Positions 9,798 to 23,540 of a stretch of 64,000 nt of DNA are shown here, piece after piece. How positions within the stretch are numbered: position 1 is the first letter of the stretch; the number at the start of each line of letters is the position of its first letter. Source of the DNA: Priestia abyssalis. GTDB lineage: Bacteria; Bacillota; Bacilli; Bacillales; Bacillaceae_H. The stretch spans positions 5,190,326 through 5,254,325 of the forward strand of contig NZ_KV917369.1 of NCBI RefSeq assembly GCF_002019595.1, written 5' to 3'. Both the position numbers and the translations under genes were made by a program. Below the pieces are notes generated by a model. The model did not search any database, was not told the DNA's origin, and saw only the letters and a list, made by a program, of their open reading frames with translations.

Positions 9798-10538
9798 TTA
9801 CCAATCTAATGTCTCTAAAAATTCATAAACATCCTCATGAAGCTGATCACGCTCTTTATCAAGAGTGATAACATGTCCTGAATCTTCATACCATTTGATC
9901 TGTTTATTCGTTGATTCTACTTCATTGTAAATAATATTGGCGCTATCCGTATTAATCATATGGTCATGACGAGCCTGTACCACAAAGGTAGGCGCATAAA
10001 TCATATCGATAGAATGGCGAACATCTGAAATCAAGTTTTGAAGAGCTTTTAACGTTTTCATTGGTGTTTCTTGGAACGTAATCATTTCTTCTTCAATTTG
10101 TTCGGCTGTTTTTCCTTCTCGCTTTTTATATTCTCTTGCATACTCTAATATTCCTTGATACATGACTTCTTCGCTTTTGATATACATTGGCGCGCACATC
10201 GGTACAATACCCTTTATAGGTACAGTGTAACCTAATTTCAATGAAAATACGCCTCCAAGCGATAAACCTGCCACTGCAATCTTTTCATGGCCGCCGTCGC
10301 GTAAAAATTGATAAGCATTCATAACATCCTGCCACCAGTCTTCCGGACCCGTATGAACGAGCTCCTCAGGAGGGACTCCATGACCTTTATAAATCGGTGC
10401 ATGGCATGTATATCCCTTCGTCTCCAAGAAACGCCCGAGCATTCTTACATCTGCTGAATTGCCGGTGAATCCATGCAGTAATAAAACGGCACGTTCTCCT
10501 CCTTCAAACGTAAAAGGTTTTGGCTGTACGATTTTCAT
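9798..10538 (-). CDS. Carboxylesterase, Est30/YvaK family
   Basis: A 246-residue alpha/beta hydrolase that cleaves short-chain carboxyl esters. Seen: oxyanion region [12 protein letters not shown], nucleophile elbow AGLSLGGVF (Ser), the acid region [12 protein letters not shown], and the catalytic His in [13 protein letters not shown]. Size and motifs match the Geobacillus Est30 and B. subtilis YvaK family. The gene is in its conserved position between secG and rnr. The upstream gap contains a duplicated palindrome that may control it. Confidence 0.93.
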   Translation of the reverse strand: MKIVQPKPFTFEGGERAVLLLHGFTGNSADVRMLGRFLETKGYTCHAPIYKGHGVPPEELVHTGPEDWWQDVMNAYQFLRDGGHEKIAVAGLSLGGVFSLKLGYTVPIKGIVPMCAPMYIKSEEVMYQGILEYAREYKKREGKTAEQIEEEMITFQETPMKTLKALQNLISDVRHSIDMIYAPTFVVQARHDHMINTDSANIIYNEVESTNKQIKWYEDSGHVITLDKERDQLHEDVYEFLETLDW

Positions 10539-10572
10539 ATGTTTTAACCCCTTTTCTTTAATATTATCTCGC

Positions 10573-10741
10573 TAAACAAACGTTTGATTAAAACCCTCTA
10601 TCCCTTGATACACCTTGCATAACAAACATTTAAATAAACATTTATTTAAATCACTGTTTATGTATGTACACATCTTCTCTTTAGTATACTGTTTATGGCT
10701 TCTTATTTTTCAGTACTGAAAGTTAAACAAACGTTTGATTA
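10573..10741. promoter_or_regulatory. Twin 18-bp palindromes, TetR-type operator candidates
   Basis: An identical 18-mer, TAAACAAACGTTTGATTA, occurs at 10573-10590 and 10724-10741. Its core CAAACGTTTG is a perfect palindrome and the whole fits TAAnCAAACGTTTGnTTA. Between them are AT-rich imperfect versions (AACATTTAAATAAACATTT). Two such dyads flanking the esterase promoter region look like operators for a TetR-family repressor; no such gene is in this window. Confidence 0.55.
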
Positions 10742-10892
10742 ATCTCTACTTCATACTCATTATAGCATTCCATGTTTTGGAGCTGCACCATTCCGCTTTG
10801 GCTCTGCAGGAAGAAGTAGAATTACTGCAAAATATCTCTTGCAGAACTGGTCATTAAAGAAAAACCGAAGCCCCCTCCCCTTTTCATGGCAC

Positions 10893-10923
10893 AAAAAAAG
10901 GCCAGCTTTGACAGCTCGCCCTT
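10893..10923 (-). terminator. Terminator after secG
   Basis: On the minus strand an imperfect stem (AAGG..AGCT pairing with AGCT..CCTT) starts at the secG stop codon and is followed by a run of seven T. Confidence 0.6.
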
Positions 10924-11155
10924 ATAATTGAAAATAAGAAACTGCAATTGTGAGTACAAAGAATAAAATCGATAAAACAATGGTCATTCGATGTAGCACC
11001 GCATCGATTCCTCGCGCTTTTTGCTTCCCGAATAATTGCTCCGCTCCACCAGAAATGGCACCGGAAAGACCCGCACTTTTACCCGATTGCAATAATACCA
11101 CAACAACTAGCCCGATACAGACGATCACTAATAACGTGACTAAAAATGTATGCAT
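10922..11155 (-). CDS. secG: Preprotein translocase subunit SecG
   Basis: A 77-residue membrane protein of the SecYEG channel. Seen: an N-terminal hydrophobic segment ([18 protein letters not shown]), the conserved glycine-rich loop [20 protein letters not shown], and a second hydrophobic segment near the C-terminus. The ATG at 11155 is preferred over an in-frame codon eight residues upstream because a GGGAGGTG site precedes it by about 8 nt. Confidence 0.95.
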   Translation of the reverse strand: MHTFLVTLLVIVCIGLVVVVLLQSGKSAGLSGAISGGAEQLFGKQKARGIDAVLHRMTIVLSILFFVLTIAVSYFQL

Positions 11156-11451
11156 ATATCTGCACCTCCCACTACGCACACTACATTAAGTTTAATTTAT
11201 CACAAAACAGTAAGCCGTACAATAGGAAAGCGGAGAAAGCCATTTTTCGACGTTCATTGGCGGCATCCTAAAAACGCGACGTCAATCTCCACGGCTGCAC
11301 AACTCATTTACAGTTTGGACATTCCTTACATCAATAGTCAGGATTGATTCACGTTCACGACCCAATTAGCACACTCCTATTAAAGTATTGGCCCACATTT
11401 TATCACTCTTTTCTAAGATATCCTTCTTACATGGCCGTGAAAGAGGAACGA

Positions 11452-11922
11452 TTACTTACGGTTCTTTCTTAATTGATTCTTAGCTTCTTTGACAATAGTC
11501 ATAATTAAGGCAACTTTACTTAATTTTGACTGATTATCTCCATATCGAAAATCATCTATCATTTCGCTAATATAGTACCATTCCGATAACTCTTCGGGAT
11601 AATCAAGGTCACGATACACACCATATATCTCATAAGCTGTATCTATAGCATTACTTTCATCTTCTAGTATCTTTTTTGATAAATGCTGAATGTAATATAC
11701 AGCAGATTCTTCGTATGATGGTTCTTGCAAATCTAACTCTCTTAAAGCCCTTCTAAAATAATCTTCGACCTCAAAAATATTAAGTGGCTTTCTCAGGGAA
11801 GAGAGGATATTCAGAGAAAATGATGAGCAATCATTTTCCAACATCTCCAAAGCCCAGTTAGTATAATCAATAGGCTCAACATCACCTTGATGTATTTTAT
11901 AAAACAAAATAAGAGTATTCAT
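11452..11922 (-). CDS. Hypothetical protein, 156 residues
   Basis: An acidic, apparently all-helical soluble protein with no signal peptide or membrane segment; the C-terminus is basic (KEAKNQLRKNRK). I recognise no family. ATG at 11922 follows GGGTGGGAGG with very short spacing. Small acidic proteins of this sort are common as immunity or cargo genes of mobile islands, but nothing here proves that. It shares strand and island with the next two genes. Confidence 0.65.
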   Translation of the reverse strand: MNTLILFYKIHQGDVEPIDYTNWALEMLENDCSSFSLNILSSLRKPLNIFEVEDYFRRALRELDLQEPSYEESAVYYIQHLSKKILEDESNAIDTAYEIYGVYRDLDYPEELSEWYYISEMIDDFRYGDNQSKLSKVALIMTIVKEAKNQLRKNRK

Positions 11923-12105
11923 ATCCTCCCACCCACTATAAGTTTTTCGCTTATTATATCAAACCGAAGGGATTGAATGATTCTTAGTTACCTTCTTGAA
12001 TTAAACTGTCCTGTTTGTTGAGCAAGAAAAAGGGCTATCCGAGCAATCCCCCATTCCCTAGCTCAGGTCATACGTTAGTGGAACAAGGAAAGTCATGAAT
12101 AGCTT

Positions 12106-12618
12106 TTAAAGTAGAACAATTTTTTTGACTTGTTCTTTCGTGGATAAATTAGCATCATTTGTAGCAACTAAAAAAGAATACCCGTGTAAAATCACTTCTA
12201 TTAGAGTGTCACTTGGACCTAACTCAAATATAGGATACTGTATCGAAACTTTACCCTTCAACTCATCTCTATCCTGTATCTTAAATCTTATTTCCTTTGA
12301 TGAATTAGTTATAAAGAAATCATCTAGGGTTAATTTCCATCCAACATCGTCTAGTATACTATCCAGTTCATCCATCGAATGAACCTCGTCAATTCTGTAC
12401 CTAAGCCTTTTGTCATCATCGTCTAAATCATCCACCTCTCTTACAAAGTTATGGATAACCTTTAGAGGGAAACGGTTATAGTTTTTCCAGAAGTCAGATA
12501 AAGTTGTTCCATATTCTCCGTCAACACTATACATATATTCTGGTTCTTTTATACAATCACAAGCCCAAAAATCTATACGGTTATTTGTATATACCGTTCG
12601 GTCATCAATATTAACCAT
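12106..12618 (-). CDS. Hypothetical protein, 170 residues
   Basis: A soluble acidic protein with a long Asp/Glu-rich middle (REVDDLDDDDKR...DELDSILDDVGW) and a C-terminal half rich in predicted beta strands (SIQYPIFELGPSDTLIEVILHGY). No known family is recognised. It has a good GGAGGGAG site ahead of the ATG at 12618. It is separated from its neighbours by 100-180 bp gaps, so it may or may not be in one transcript with them. Confidence 0.6.
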   Translation of the reverse strand: MVNIDDRTVYTNNRIDFWACDCIKEPEYMYSVDGEYGTTLSDFWKNYNRFPLKVIHNFVREVDDLDDDDKRLRYRIDEVHSMDELDSILDDVGWKLTLDDFFITNSSKEIRFKIQDRDELKGKVSIQYPIFELGPSDTLIEVILHGYSFLVATNDANLSTKEQVKKIVLL

Positions 12619-12718
12619 ATCACTTTCTCCCTCCTACTTAGTCCTTCAACTTCTTATCTTCCTTTTCATTATTCCTTTTCCTTCTTCAACCTGCTCGTTA
12701 GTCGAATAAGAAAACAAA

Positions 12719-13012
12719 CTACACAGCCCATCTCCATTCACCTTTTAAAACATTTTCTCTTTCATCATAATCAATGTCTATGAAATCCCAATCCTCCCGC
12801 TTACACTTACGACAAGGTAAAGGATAGTGCTTAACCTCATCCTCGCCAAATAACGTTGAAAACTCTTGTTCCAAATCATTCGGGTCATAAAACAAGGCAC
12901 AATGCTCAAAGTCGTGAATATATTGACACTTGCAGAATACACACTCTACAACTCTGAAGTCAGCATAATCATCTAATATGTCACCTGTTTTAAAATTACC
13001 TGCATATATCAT
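12719..13012 (-). CDS. Hypothetical small protein with paired Cys motifs
   Basis: A 97-residue protein carrying CVFCKCQ near residue 24 and CRKCK near residue 67, spaced like the two knuckles of a zinc ribbon. The rest is acidic, with DFIDIDYDERENVLKGEWRW at the C-terminal end in shortened form DYDERENVLKGEW. It probably binds zinc structurally; function is unknown. AAAGGGAG precedes the ATG at 13012. It lies next to the integrase pseudogene, so it is a likely island cargo gene. Confidence 0.6.
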   Translation of the reverse strand: MIYAGNFKTGDILDDYADFRVVECVFCKCQYIHDFEHCALFYDPNDLEQEFSTLFGEDEVKHYPLPCRKCKREDWDFIDIDYDERENVLKGEWRWAV

Positions 13013-13128
13013 AGCTTTCTCCCTTTATTACAATCATTGGCCCATAGGATATTATATATTAACTACCCGCTCCATGTGTAAGACAAGGAAAACAAGGAGC
13101 GGTGTAATGGAGTTGCAACCGCAAGCAT

Positions 13129-14035
13129 TTACAGATTCATTAGAGGACTTGTCTTAGATGCCATTTCTAGAATGTTCTCTGTCTCAATCCCCTGCAAATA
13201 ACGCTTAGTAACTTGAATACTTTCATGTCCCGCTATCTTTGAACAGCTTTATAAATTAAGCCCATTTCTCAGAGTGGATTGAATTGCATAATGCCTTAAC
13301 ATATGCGGTAAACAGCGGATTTCTTCTCTAACATTGGCTTTGATACCTGCATCTCTTACAATGTTCTCAATTTGGACACCTGTTAATGGCTTACCGCTCC
13401 GAGACAGAAAGTAATTGTCATGCTCCAATTTCTTCTTTTTGAAATAAGCTTCTTTAATCCGCTCGTAACGTATCATGTACTTTTTTAACATGAAACTAAC
13501 AGGAATGTACCTCCATTTAGAACCCTTTCCAAATATGTTCATACTTGTATCATGAATCCAACTTGATTGAAGGTTGATTAACTCAGTCATTCTAATACCC
13601 GTATCAGCGAACATAGCAATCATAACTTTATTGTGGGCATTTAAATACGTTTTAAAGTCGTCTGCTTCAATCATCTTGGCCACTTCTTTATCTGTGAATG
13701 CCTTGATAACGGTCTTATCTTCTTTGAGTAACTTCACTTTCGCTAGAACGTTCATTGTCACATATTCTTCTGCCACCAGATACACATAAAAGGCTCAAAG
13801 CGATTTAATCATCGTGTTAATGTAGCTTGGCTTGTTCCCTTATCTCTAGTTGATACTGAACAAACTTTTTAATGTGCAGAGAAGAAACGTCTTCAATGTC
13901 AGAAACCTCATGTTGTTCACTTAAATAGCTAATCAACTGCATTACGTTGTAGTTATAGGTTTCAATTGTCCACTTGGAGTAGTTCTTAATTTGCAAATCA
14001 AAAGTAAATTCCTTTAACAAATCCTTTATGAGCAT
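13129..14035 (-). pseudogene. Tyrosine recombinase/integrase, disrupted
   Basis: Remnant of an XerC-like integrase of about 300 residues. The N-terminal SAM-like domain (MLIKDLLKEF...) runs from 14035 to a frameshift near 13825; the frame then continues as PSYINTMIKSL, meets TGA at 13795-13797 where Arg is expected, and runs through the catalytic domain: ADTGIRMTEL (Arg I), GKGSKWRYIP (Lys), LPHMLRHY (HxxR). A TAA at 13249-13251 interrupts it (TAC-to-TAA is the simplest explanation); beyond it the same frame still encodes AGHESIQVTKRYLQG, with the conserved His and nucleophilic Tyr, ending at 13129. Three lesions make the gene inactive. Confidence 0.88.
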
Positions 14036-14040
14036 ATAAA

Positions 14041-14085
14041 AAACCTCCTATAGATGTGGAATTATCACACATAAATAGGAGGTTT
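14041..14085 (-). promoter_or_regulatory. Hairpin sequestering the integrase ribosome-binding site
   Basis: An exact 11-bp inverted repeat (AAACCTCCTAT at 14041-14051, ATAGGAGGTTT at 14075-14085), with an inner TGTG/CACA pair, folds the AGGAGG site of the integrase into a stem. A read-through RNA from the eno operon would form it and block translation; this is a known way for mobile elements to silence impinging transcription. The role here is inferred. Confidence 0.6.
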
Positions 14086-14098
14086 AAAGTCATAACTA

Positions 14099-14170
14099 TT
14101 GTACGATTAAACTCATGTTTTTGTATCGCATCACTCAAGCTGTGCGAATCTGCGTTGTACGACTAAGTTC
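14099..14170 (+). repeat. Two 16-bp direct repeats next to the integrase
   Basis: TTGTACGATTAAACTC at 14099-14114 and TTGTACGACTAAGTTC at 14155-14170 match at 13 of 16 positions with a 56-bp period. They lie between the integrase and eno, where arm or core sites of a recombinase would be expected. Confidence 0.4.
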
Positions 14171-14195
14171 AACCGCACTTCTAGCTAAAAACCAA

Positions 14196-18228
<4,033 letters not shown>

Positions 18229-19413
18229 TTATTTATCGTTTAATGCTACTACGCCTGGAAGCTCTTTACCTTCCATGAATTCTAATGAAGCACCGCCGCC
18301 AGTTGAAATGTGGCTCATTTTATCAGCAAGACCAAATTTCTCAACAGCTGCCGCCGAGTCACCGCCGCCAATTACGGAATATGTATCAGTTGCTTCCGCT
18401 AAAGCTTCTGCTACCGCTTTTGTTCCGTTTGCGAATGCATCCAATTCAAACACACCCATTGGTCCATTCCAAATAACAAGCTTGGAATTTTTAATAACAT
18501 CTGCATAAATTTCACGAGATTTCGGACCAGCATCCAAACCTTCCCAATCGCTAGGGATCGAATCAATTGCAACAATCTGCGTGTTTGCATCGTTAGAGAA
18601 ATCGTCTGCTACTACTACATCAACAGGCATGTAGAAATTAACGCCTTTTTCTTTCGCTTTTTCCATGAAGGATTTAGCTAAGTCAATTTTGTCTTCTTCT
18701 AACAATGATTTACCTACATCATGGCCTTGTGCCTTAATGAATGTATAAGCAAGACCGCCGCCGATAATTAAGTTGTCGACTTTATCAAGTAAATTATCGA
18801 TAACACCAATTTTGTCTTTTACTTTTGCTCCCCCAATGATTGCCGTGAATGGGCGCTCTGGGTTAGATAATGCTTTTCCAAGCACATCAAGTTCTTTTTC
18901 CATTAAGAAACCTGCTACTGCTGGTAAGTGGTGAGCGATTCCTTCTGTAGAAGAATGTGCACGGTGAGCTGCACCGAATGCATCGTTCACGTAAACATCT
19001 GCTAGTTCAGCAAACGCTTTAGCTAATTCAGCATCGTTTTTCTCTTCTCCAGCATAGAAACGTACGTTTTCAAGAACTAATACGTCACCTTCTGCCATTT
19101 TTTCGATTTCTGCTTTAACGGCATCACCGTAAGCGTCGTCTGTTTTGATGACCGTTTTGCCAAGTAGCTCTTCTAGGCGCTTTGCTACAGCAGTTAGACG
19201 TAGTTCTTCCACTACTTCACCTTTTGGACGGCCAAGGTGGCTCGCTAAAATAACTTTTGCCCCTTGCTCCATTAAGTATTGAATCGTTGGAAGCGCAGCA
19301 CGAATACGTGTTTCGTCTGTTACTTGGCCATCTTTCATTGGAACGTTAAAATCTACGCGGCAAAAAACTTTTTTACCTTTTACTTCGATGTCTTTTAATG
19401 TCTTTTTGTTCAT
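18229..19413 (-). CDS. pgk: Phosphoglycerate kinase
   Basis: Makes ATP from 1,3-bisphosphoglycerate. The 394-residue two-domain protein shows [16 protein letters not shown] (3-phosphoglycerate binding), [10 protein letters not shown], the nucleotide-domain [22 protein letters not shown] and the C-terminal [14 protein letters not shown] and [17 protein letters not shown] at 19413 follows AAGGAGGCC. It is read with gapA upstream and, after the long spacer, tpiA. Confidence 0.98.
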   Translation of the reverse strand: MNKKTLKDIEVKGKKVFCRVDFNVPMKDGQVTDETRIRAALPTIQYLMEQGAKVILASHLGRPKGEVVEELRLTAVAKRLEELLGKTVIKTDDAYGDAVKAEIEKMAEGDVLVLENVRFYAGEEKNDAELAKAFAELADVYVNDAFGAAHRAHSSTEGIAHHLPAVAGFLMEKELDVLGKALSNPERPFTAIIGGAKVKDKIGVIDNLLDKVDNLIIGGGLAYTFIKAQGHDVGKSLLEEDKIDLAKSFMEKAKEKGVNFYMPVDVVVADDFSNDANTQIVAIDSIPSDWEGLDAGPKSREIYADVIKNSKLVIWNGPMGVFELDAFANGTKAVAEALAEATDTYSVIGGGDSAAAVEKFGLADKMSHISTGGGASLEFMEGKELPGVVALNDK

Positions 19414-19496
19414 CTTAAAAAGGCCTCCTTTTTTGAGAACTCAGACTTCCGTAAATAAAGGTTGGTGCTCCTATTTAAAGAAGTATGAAGAAATGA

Positions 19497-19525
19497 GGGG
19501 AAAGAGGGCTAAATCCCCTTTCCCC
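19497..19525 (-). terminator. GC-rich hairpin between gapA and pgk
   Basis: GGGGAAAG(A)GGG pairs with CCCCTTTCCCC across CTAAAT with one bulge. There is no strong T-run on the minus strand. In B. subtilis the gapA transcript is much more abundant than the downstream genes, and a partial terminator or processing structure here would fit; that role is inferred. Confidence 0.45.
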
Positions 19526-19582
19526 CTTGGTCATTTTATCATGTCTTTACTGGTGAGTATATCCAATAAAGACGTATTTTTC

Positions 19583-20632
<1,050 letters not shown>

Positions 20633-20645
20633 TTATATGTAGGGA

Positions 20646-21674
20646 CTAAGTTAAATCCCTTACTAACTCTTTCGCTGCGCCTTCATCCGTAATCAAGACG
20701 GAATCGCGCGCCTGCTGCAAAAATGCTTTGATAGCTTTTGCCTTTGATGAACCGCCGGCTACAGCAATTACACATTTATTGTTCTTTAAATCATCGAGCT
20801 GTATGCCTATTGTTTTTACTTTATGCACGACTTCGCCGTATTGATTAAAGTAATATCCAAATGCTTCGCCGACCGCCTGCCCTGCTTCGATTTTATCTAA
20901 ATCCTCTTTAGGTGTTCTCCTGCGTTCTGCCATTGTCATAGCGTCTCCTATTCCATGAACAACCATACTTGACGATTTAATAAGATGAAGCATTTCTTTA
21001 ATAGAAGGTTCACCGATAATGGAACGGTAAGCTTCATCACTGAGCTGGTCAGGAACATGCAATAAGCGATAATTGCTTGATGACTTTTCTGCCATTTTAG
21101 CGCAAATCGTATTTGCTTGATTTTGAACATTTTCTCCAAGGCCGCCTCGCGCTGGAACAAATAGGACATCCAAATCTCTCGCATCAGGCGTCATCATGTC
21201 TGCTGTAGCAGCCAAAGTCGTTCCACCTGTAACAGCAACGATATTTTTTTTACCAACAAGGCGCCGTTTTATACATGAGGCACTTGCTCTCCCCAATTCT
21301 TTTTTTACCCAAGGTGATTCATCGCTGTCACCAGAAACAACTATTGCTTCTGACAGAGAAAACGCCTCTTTTAATGTTGTTTCCAATAATCTTTGACCCG
21401 AAACTTCTTTCATTACCTCTTCCAGCTGTGAAAGAAGTACCTCTCCCTCATCAGTAAGAGTCATACCGCTTGGATACACATCCAGTAAATTTTGGTCTTT
21501 TAAAAATGTGACCTCACTCCGAAGCACCCTCTCTGTAAGTCCCAGGCTAACTGCCAGGTTTCTTCTTCCAATGGGCTGCATCAAACGTATATACTGTAGA
21601 ATCTGGTATCTCTTTTGCATAACAGACAGGAGGTCGGGCAATAATTTTTGTTGTGCTTGTATAAGCGAATGCAT
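20646..21674 (-). CDS. cggR: Central glycolytic genes regulator (SorC/DeoR family repressor)
   Basis: Represses the gapA operon; released by fructose 1,6-bisphosphate. The 342-residue protein has an N-terminal winged helix (RNLAVSLGLTERVLRSEVTFL, here shortened to GLTERVLRSEV) and a SorC-type sugar-binding domain with VTGGTTLAATADMM, FVPARGGLG and a C-terminal AVAGGSSKAKAIKA. It is the first gene of the operon and faces its own operator (21705-21740). AAGGGG lies 8 nt before the ATG. Confidence 0.96.
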   Translation of the reverse strand: MHSLIQAQQKLLPDLLSVMQKRYQILQYIRLMQPIGRRNLAVSLGLTERVLRSEVTFLKDQNLLDVYPSGMTLTDEGEVLLSQLEEVMKEVSGQRLLETTLKEAFSLSEAIVVSGDSDESPWVKKELGRASASCIKRRLVGKKNIVAVTGGTTLAATADMMTPDARDLDVLFVPARGGLGENVQNQANTICAKMAEKSSSNYRLLHVPDQLSDEAYRSIIGEPSIKEMLHLIKSSSMVVHGIGDAMTMAERRRTPKEDLDKIEAGQAVGEAFGYYFNQYGEVVHKVKTIGIQLDDLKNNKCVIAVAGGSSKAKAIKAFLQQARDSVLITDEGAAKELVRDLT

Positions 21675-21704
21675 AATTCATTCCCCTTAAGGTGTAGAGT
21701 GCTG

Positions 21705-21740
21705 GACACTTTCCGTCCCGTATAGACATATTATGTCCCA
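21705..21740 (-). promoter_or_regulatory. CggR operator
   Basis: The minus strand reads GGGAC-N6-TGTC-N4-CGGGAC-N6-TGTC, the tandem direct-repeat arrangement known for the CggR operator of B. subtilis. It lies 31 bp upstream of the cggR start and will autoregulate the operon. The promoter must overlap or lie just upstream of it. Confidence 0.92.
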
Positions 21741-21749
21741 CATTGAGTA

Positions 21750-21792
21750 AAAAAAATTCACCCTGTTACATGTTTCATTTTAACAGGGTGAA
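21750..21792 (-). terminator. Intrinsic terminator after the glutaredoxin-like gene
   Basis: A perfect 12-bp stem (TTCACCCTGTTA and complement, 21757-21768 with 21781-21792) followed on the minus strand by eight T. It separates rpoN-glutaredoxin transcription from the cggR promoter. Confidence 0.9.
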
Positions 21793-21818
21793 AATCTTTA
21801 TTCAACTCATAAATTTCG

Positions 21819-22055
21819 TTATTTCAAAAGTAAACGCTTTCTTATTTCGACTTTTCTAATTTGTCCAAATGCTACTTCTTCTCCATCAATCTCAACTACT
21901 GGAATCATTAACTGATACTTTTCCAAAAGAGCATCATCTTCATAAATATCTACTTCCTGCAATTGAAATGGATATTCACCTTGCAGTTCCACTAATACTT
22001 GTTTTGCCTTTTCACATAATGGACATCCTGTTTTGGTGTACATGATTACATTCAT
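21819..22055 (-). CDS. Glutaredoxin-family thiol protein
   Basis: A 78-residue thioredoxin-fold protein with the redox motif GCPLCEKAK near its N-terminus and the cis-proline strand IPVVEIDGEEV. The CPLC motif and length match the small DUF836/glutaredoxin-like group found between rpoN and cggR in Bacillus. The ATG at 22055 is preferred to an in-frame GTG at 22064 because AAGGAA is 9 nt upstream. Its physiological partner is unknown. Confidence 0.88.
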   Translation of the reverse strand: MNVIMYTKTGCPLCEKAKQVLVELQGEYPFQLQEVDIYEDDALLEKYQLMIPVVEIDGEEVAFGQIRKVEIRKRLLLK

Positions 22056-22086
22056 TGCTGCCACTTCCTTGTTTGAACATACACTT

Positions 22087-23400
22087 TTACTCGTATCTTT
22101 TTCGTTTGGACGAAGAGAAGATTTGCAGTTCTTCCCGATATTTGGCTACCGTTCTCCTGGAGACAGCCACCTCATGCTCTTCCTCCAATTTTTTGGCAAG
22201 CTGCTGATCAGATAACGGTTTTCTTTTATCTTCTTGATCGACCAATTGTTTAATTAACGTTTTTACATATGAAGAAGATAGTTCTTGTTTATCTTGAGAT
22301 TGAATGCTGTTTGTAAAGAAAGATTTCATTTCGAACATTCCGAACGGAGTTTGTACATATTTATTTTTAATCGCCCTGCTCACAGTAGATTCATGAACTT
22401 CAACCCGATCAGCCAGCTCTTTCATCGTTAACGGCTTTAAATGAGCAGGACCCTTTTCGAAAAAGGACGATTGATAGTCAAAAATAGCTTGCATGACTTG
22501 ATCCAGCGTACGTTTACGGTTATTCAGCCCTTTTAAAATCCATTGAAATTCTCGATGTTTTTCTTGTAAATACGTAAACAGTTCCTGATTTTTCCGATCA
22601 TTTAGCGCATTCTTATAATCCGAATTCATTTTCACTTGAATGTTGACTGCATCATTTCCTTTTAGGACCATTTGTCCTTGTTCTTTCTGGACCACGTAAT
22701 CTGGAACAATAAATTTTTCCTGCTCACTTCCAAATTCAAGTCCCGGACGCGGATTTAACAATACAATCTCATCATATATCTCCTGGATTTCTCGAATAGA
22801 AACACTAAGTCTCTTCGCTAATTTATCCCATTTCTTATAAGCAAATTCTTCGAAAAAATCCGTTAAAATCAATTCCATTTCAGGTGTACATGCGCCTTTT
22901 CGCTGCAACTGGATTAACAAACATTCTTGCAAGCTTCTCGCCCCTACCCCGATAGGCTCCATTTTCTGCAGAATATTCAATGCTTGCTCAACCTCTTCTG
23001 TCTCTGCATTTAAAGCGCTTTCAACGCTCTGTATGTCCTCTTTCAGATACCCTTTTTCATCTAAGCTGTTAATCATATACTTGATGATTGCCTTTTGAGA
23101 AGACGGGATTGTTAAAAAGCTCAATTGTTCTAATAGATGTTGATAAAGCGTCTCTTTTTTTGCAGCTATCACATCAATTGGATTTAATTCATTACGTGAT
23201 GATACATTGTTAGATCGAGGAGCCTTTCTTTGAGAAAGTATACTGCGCTCTTGAAAATCAATTAAAGGATTTTGCAGCGCTTGCTCTTGTAAAAATGATG
23301 AGATTTCTATAGCGGAATACTGTAATAACGAAATGGCCTGTGACAGCTCTTTCGTCATCATGACTTTTAATGACTGTTGTTGAAATAAGCCGACCTTCAT
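22087..23400 (-). CDS. rpoN: RNA polymerase sigma-54 factor
   Basis: Directs transcription from -24/-12 promoters with AAA+ activators; called SigL in Bacillus. Region I is Gln/Leu-rich at the N-terminus (QQQSLKVMMTKELSQAIS, LLQYSA); the core-binding region follows; the DNA-binding HTH is VEVHESTVSRAIKNKYVQ-like (HESTVSRAIKNK) and the RpoN box is AVSRRTVAKYREEL (consensus ARRTVAKYRE). The frame opens at 23523, but the ATG at 23400 (MKVGLFQQQ) fits the family start and has a GGGAGGG site. 437 codons. It links directly to the sigma-54 system at 4.2-6.1 kb. Confidence 0.97.
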   Translation of the reverse strand: MKVGLFQQQSLKVMMTKELSQAISLLQYSAIEISSFLQEQALQNPLIDFQERSILSQRKAPRSNNVSSRNELNPIDVIAAKKETLYQHLLEQLSFLTIPSSQKAIIKYMINSLDEKGYLKEDIQSVESALNAETEEVEQALNILQKMEPIGVGARSLQECLLIQLQRKGACTPEMELILTDFFEEFAYKKWDKLAKRLSVSIREIQEIYDEIVLLNPRPGLEFGSEQEKFIVPDYVVQKEQGQMVLKGNDAVNIQVKMNSDYKNALNDRKNQELFTYLQEKHREFQWILKGLNNRKRTLDQVMQAIFDYQSSFFEKGPAHLKPLTMKELADRVEVHESTVSRAIKNKYVQTPFGMFEMKSFFTNSIQSQDKQELSSSYVKTLIKQLVDQEDKRKPLSDQQLAKKLEEEHEVAVSRRTVAKYREELQIFSSSKRKRYE

Positions 23401-23490
23401 CCTCTCGACCCTCCCTTTCTCACATTTTACTATAAATCCATAGAGAGCGGAACGGTCAAGCGATGGAAAAAACATGATTTCTTTGCTTTG

Positions 23491-23538
23491 AATAAATAAT
23501 GGGATATAAGCATTTTCGCTCATATCCCATTATTTATT
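23491..23538. terminator. 17-bp hairpin between lipoprotein gene and rpoN
   Basis: AATAAATAATGGGATAT pairs perfectly with 23522-23538 across a 14-nt loop. AT-rich arms beginning ATAAATAATG recur in the hairpins near 32.4 and 53.3 kb. It may end the lipoprotein transcript, although the right-hand T-rich arm is part of the stem. Confidence 0.6.
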
Positions 23539-23540
23539 CA

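Larger units (their letters stand above)
11216..14105. mobile_element. Accessory island inserted between secG and eno
   Basis: In several Bacillus groups eno is followed directly by secG. Here 2.9 kb intervene with three unrecognised minus-strand genes and a tyrosine-recombinase pseudogene. The ends are marked by an exact 10-bp inverted repeat CTATTGTACG (plus strand 14096-14105, minus strand 11216-11225), about 60 bp from secG and 90 bp from eno. The repeat as a boundary is inference; the island content and position are seen directly. The gap 11226-11451 holds no gene I can support. Confidence 0.5.

Noticed and set aside
11452-13012. Polymorphic-toxin immunity or phage-defence island
   Set aside because: Size, acidity and mobile context are suggestive, but no toxin, nuclease, helicase or known immunity domain is visible; left as hypothetical.
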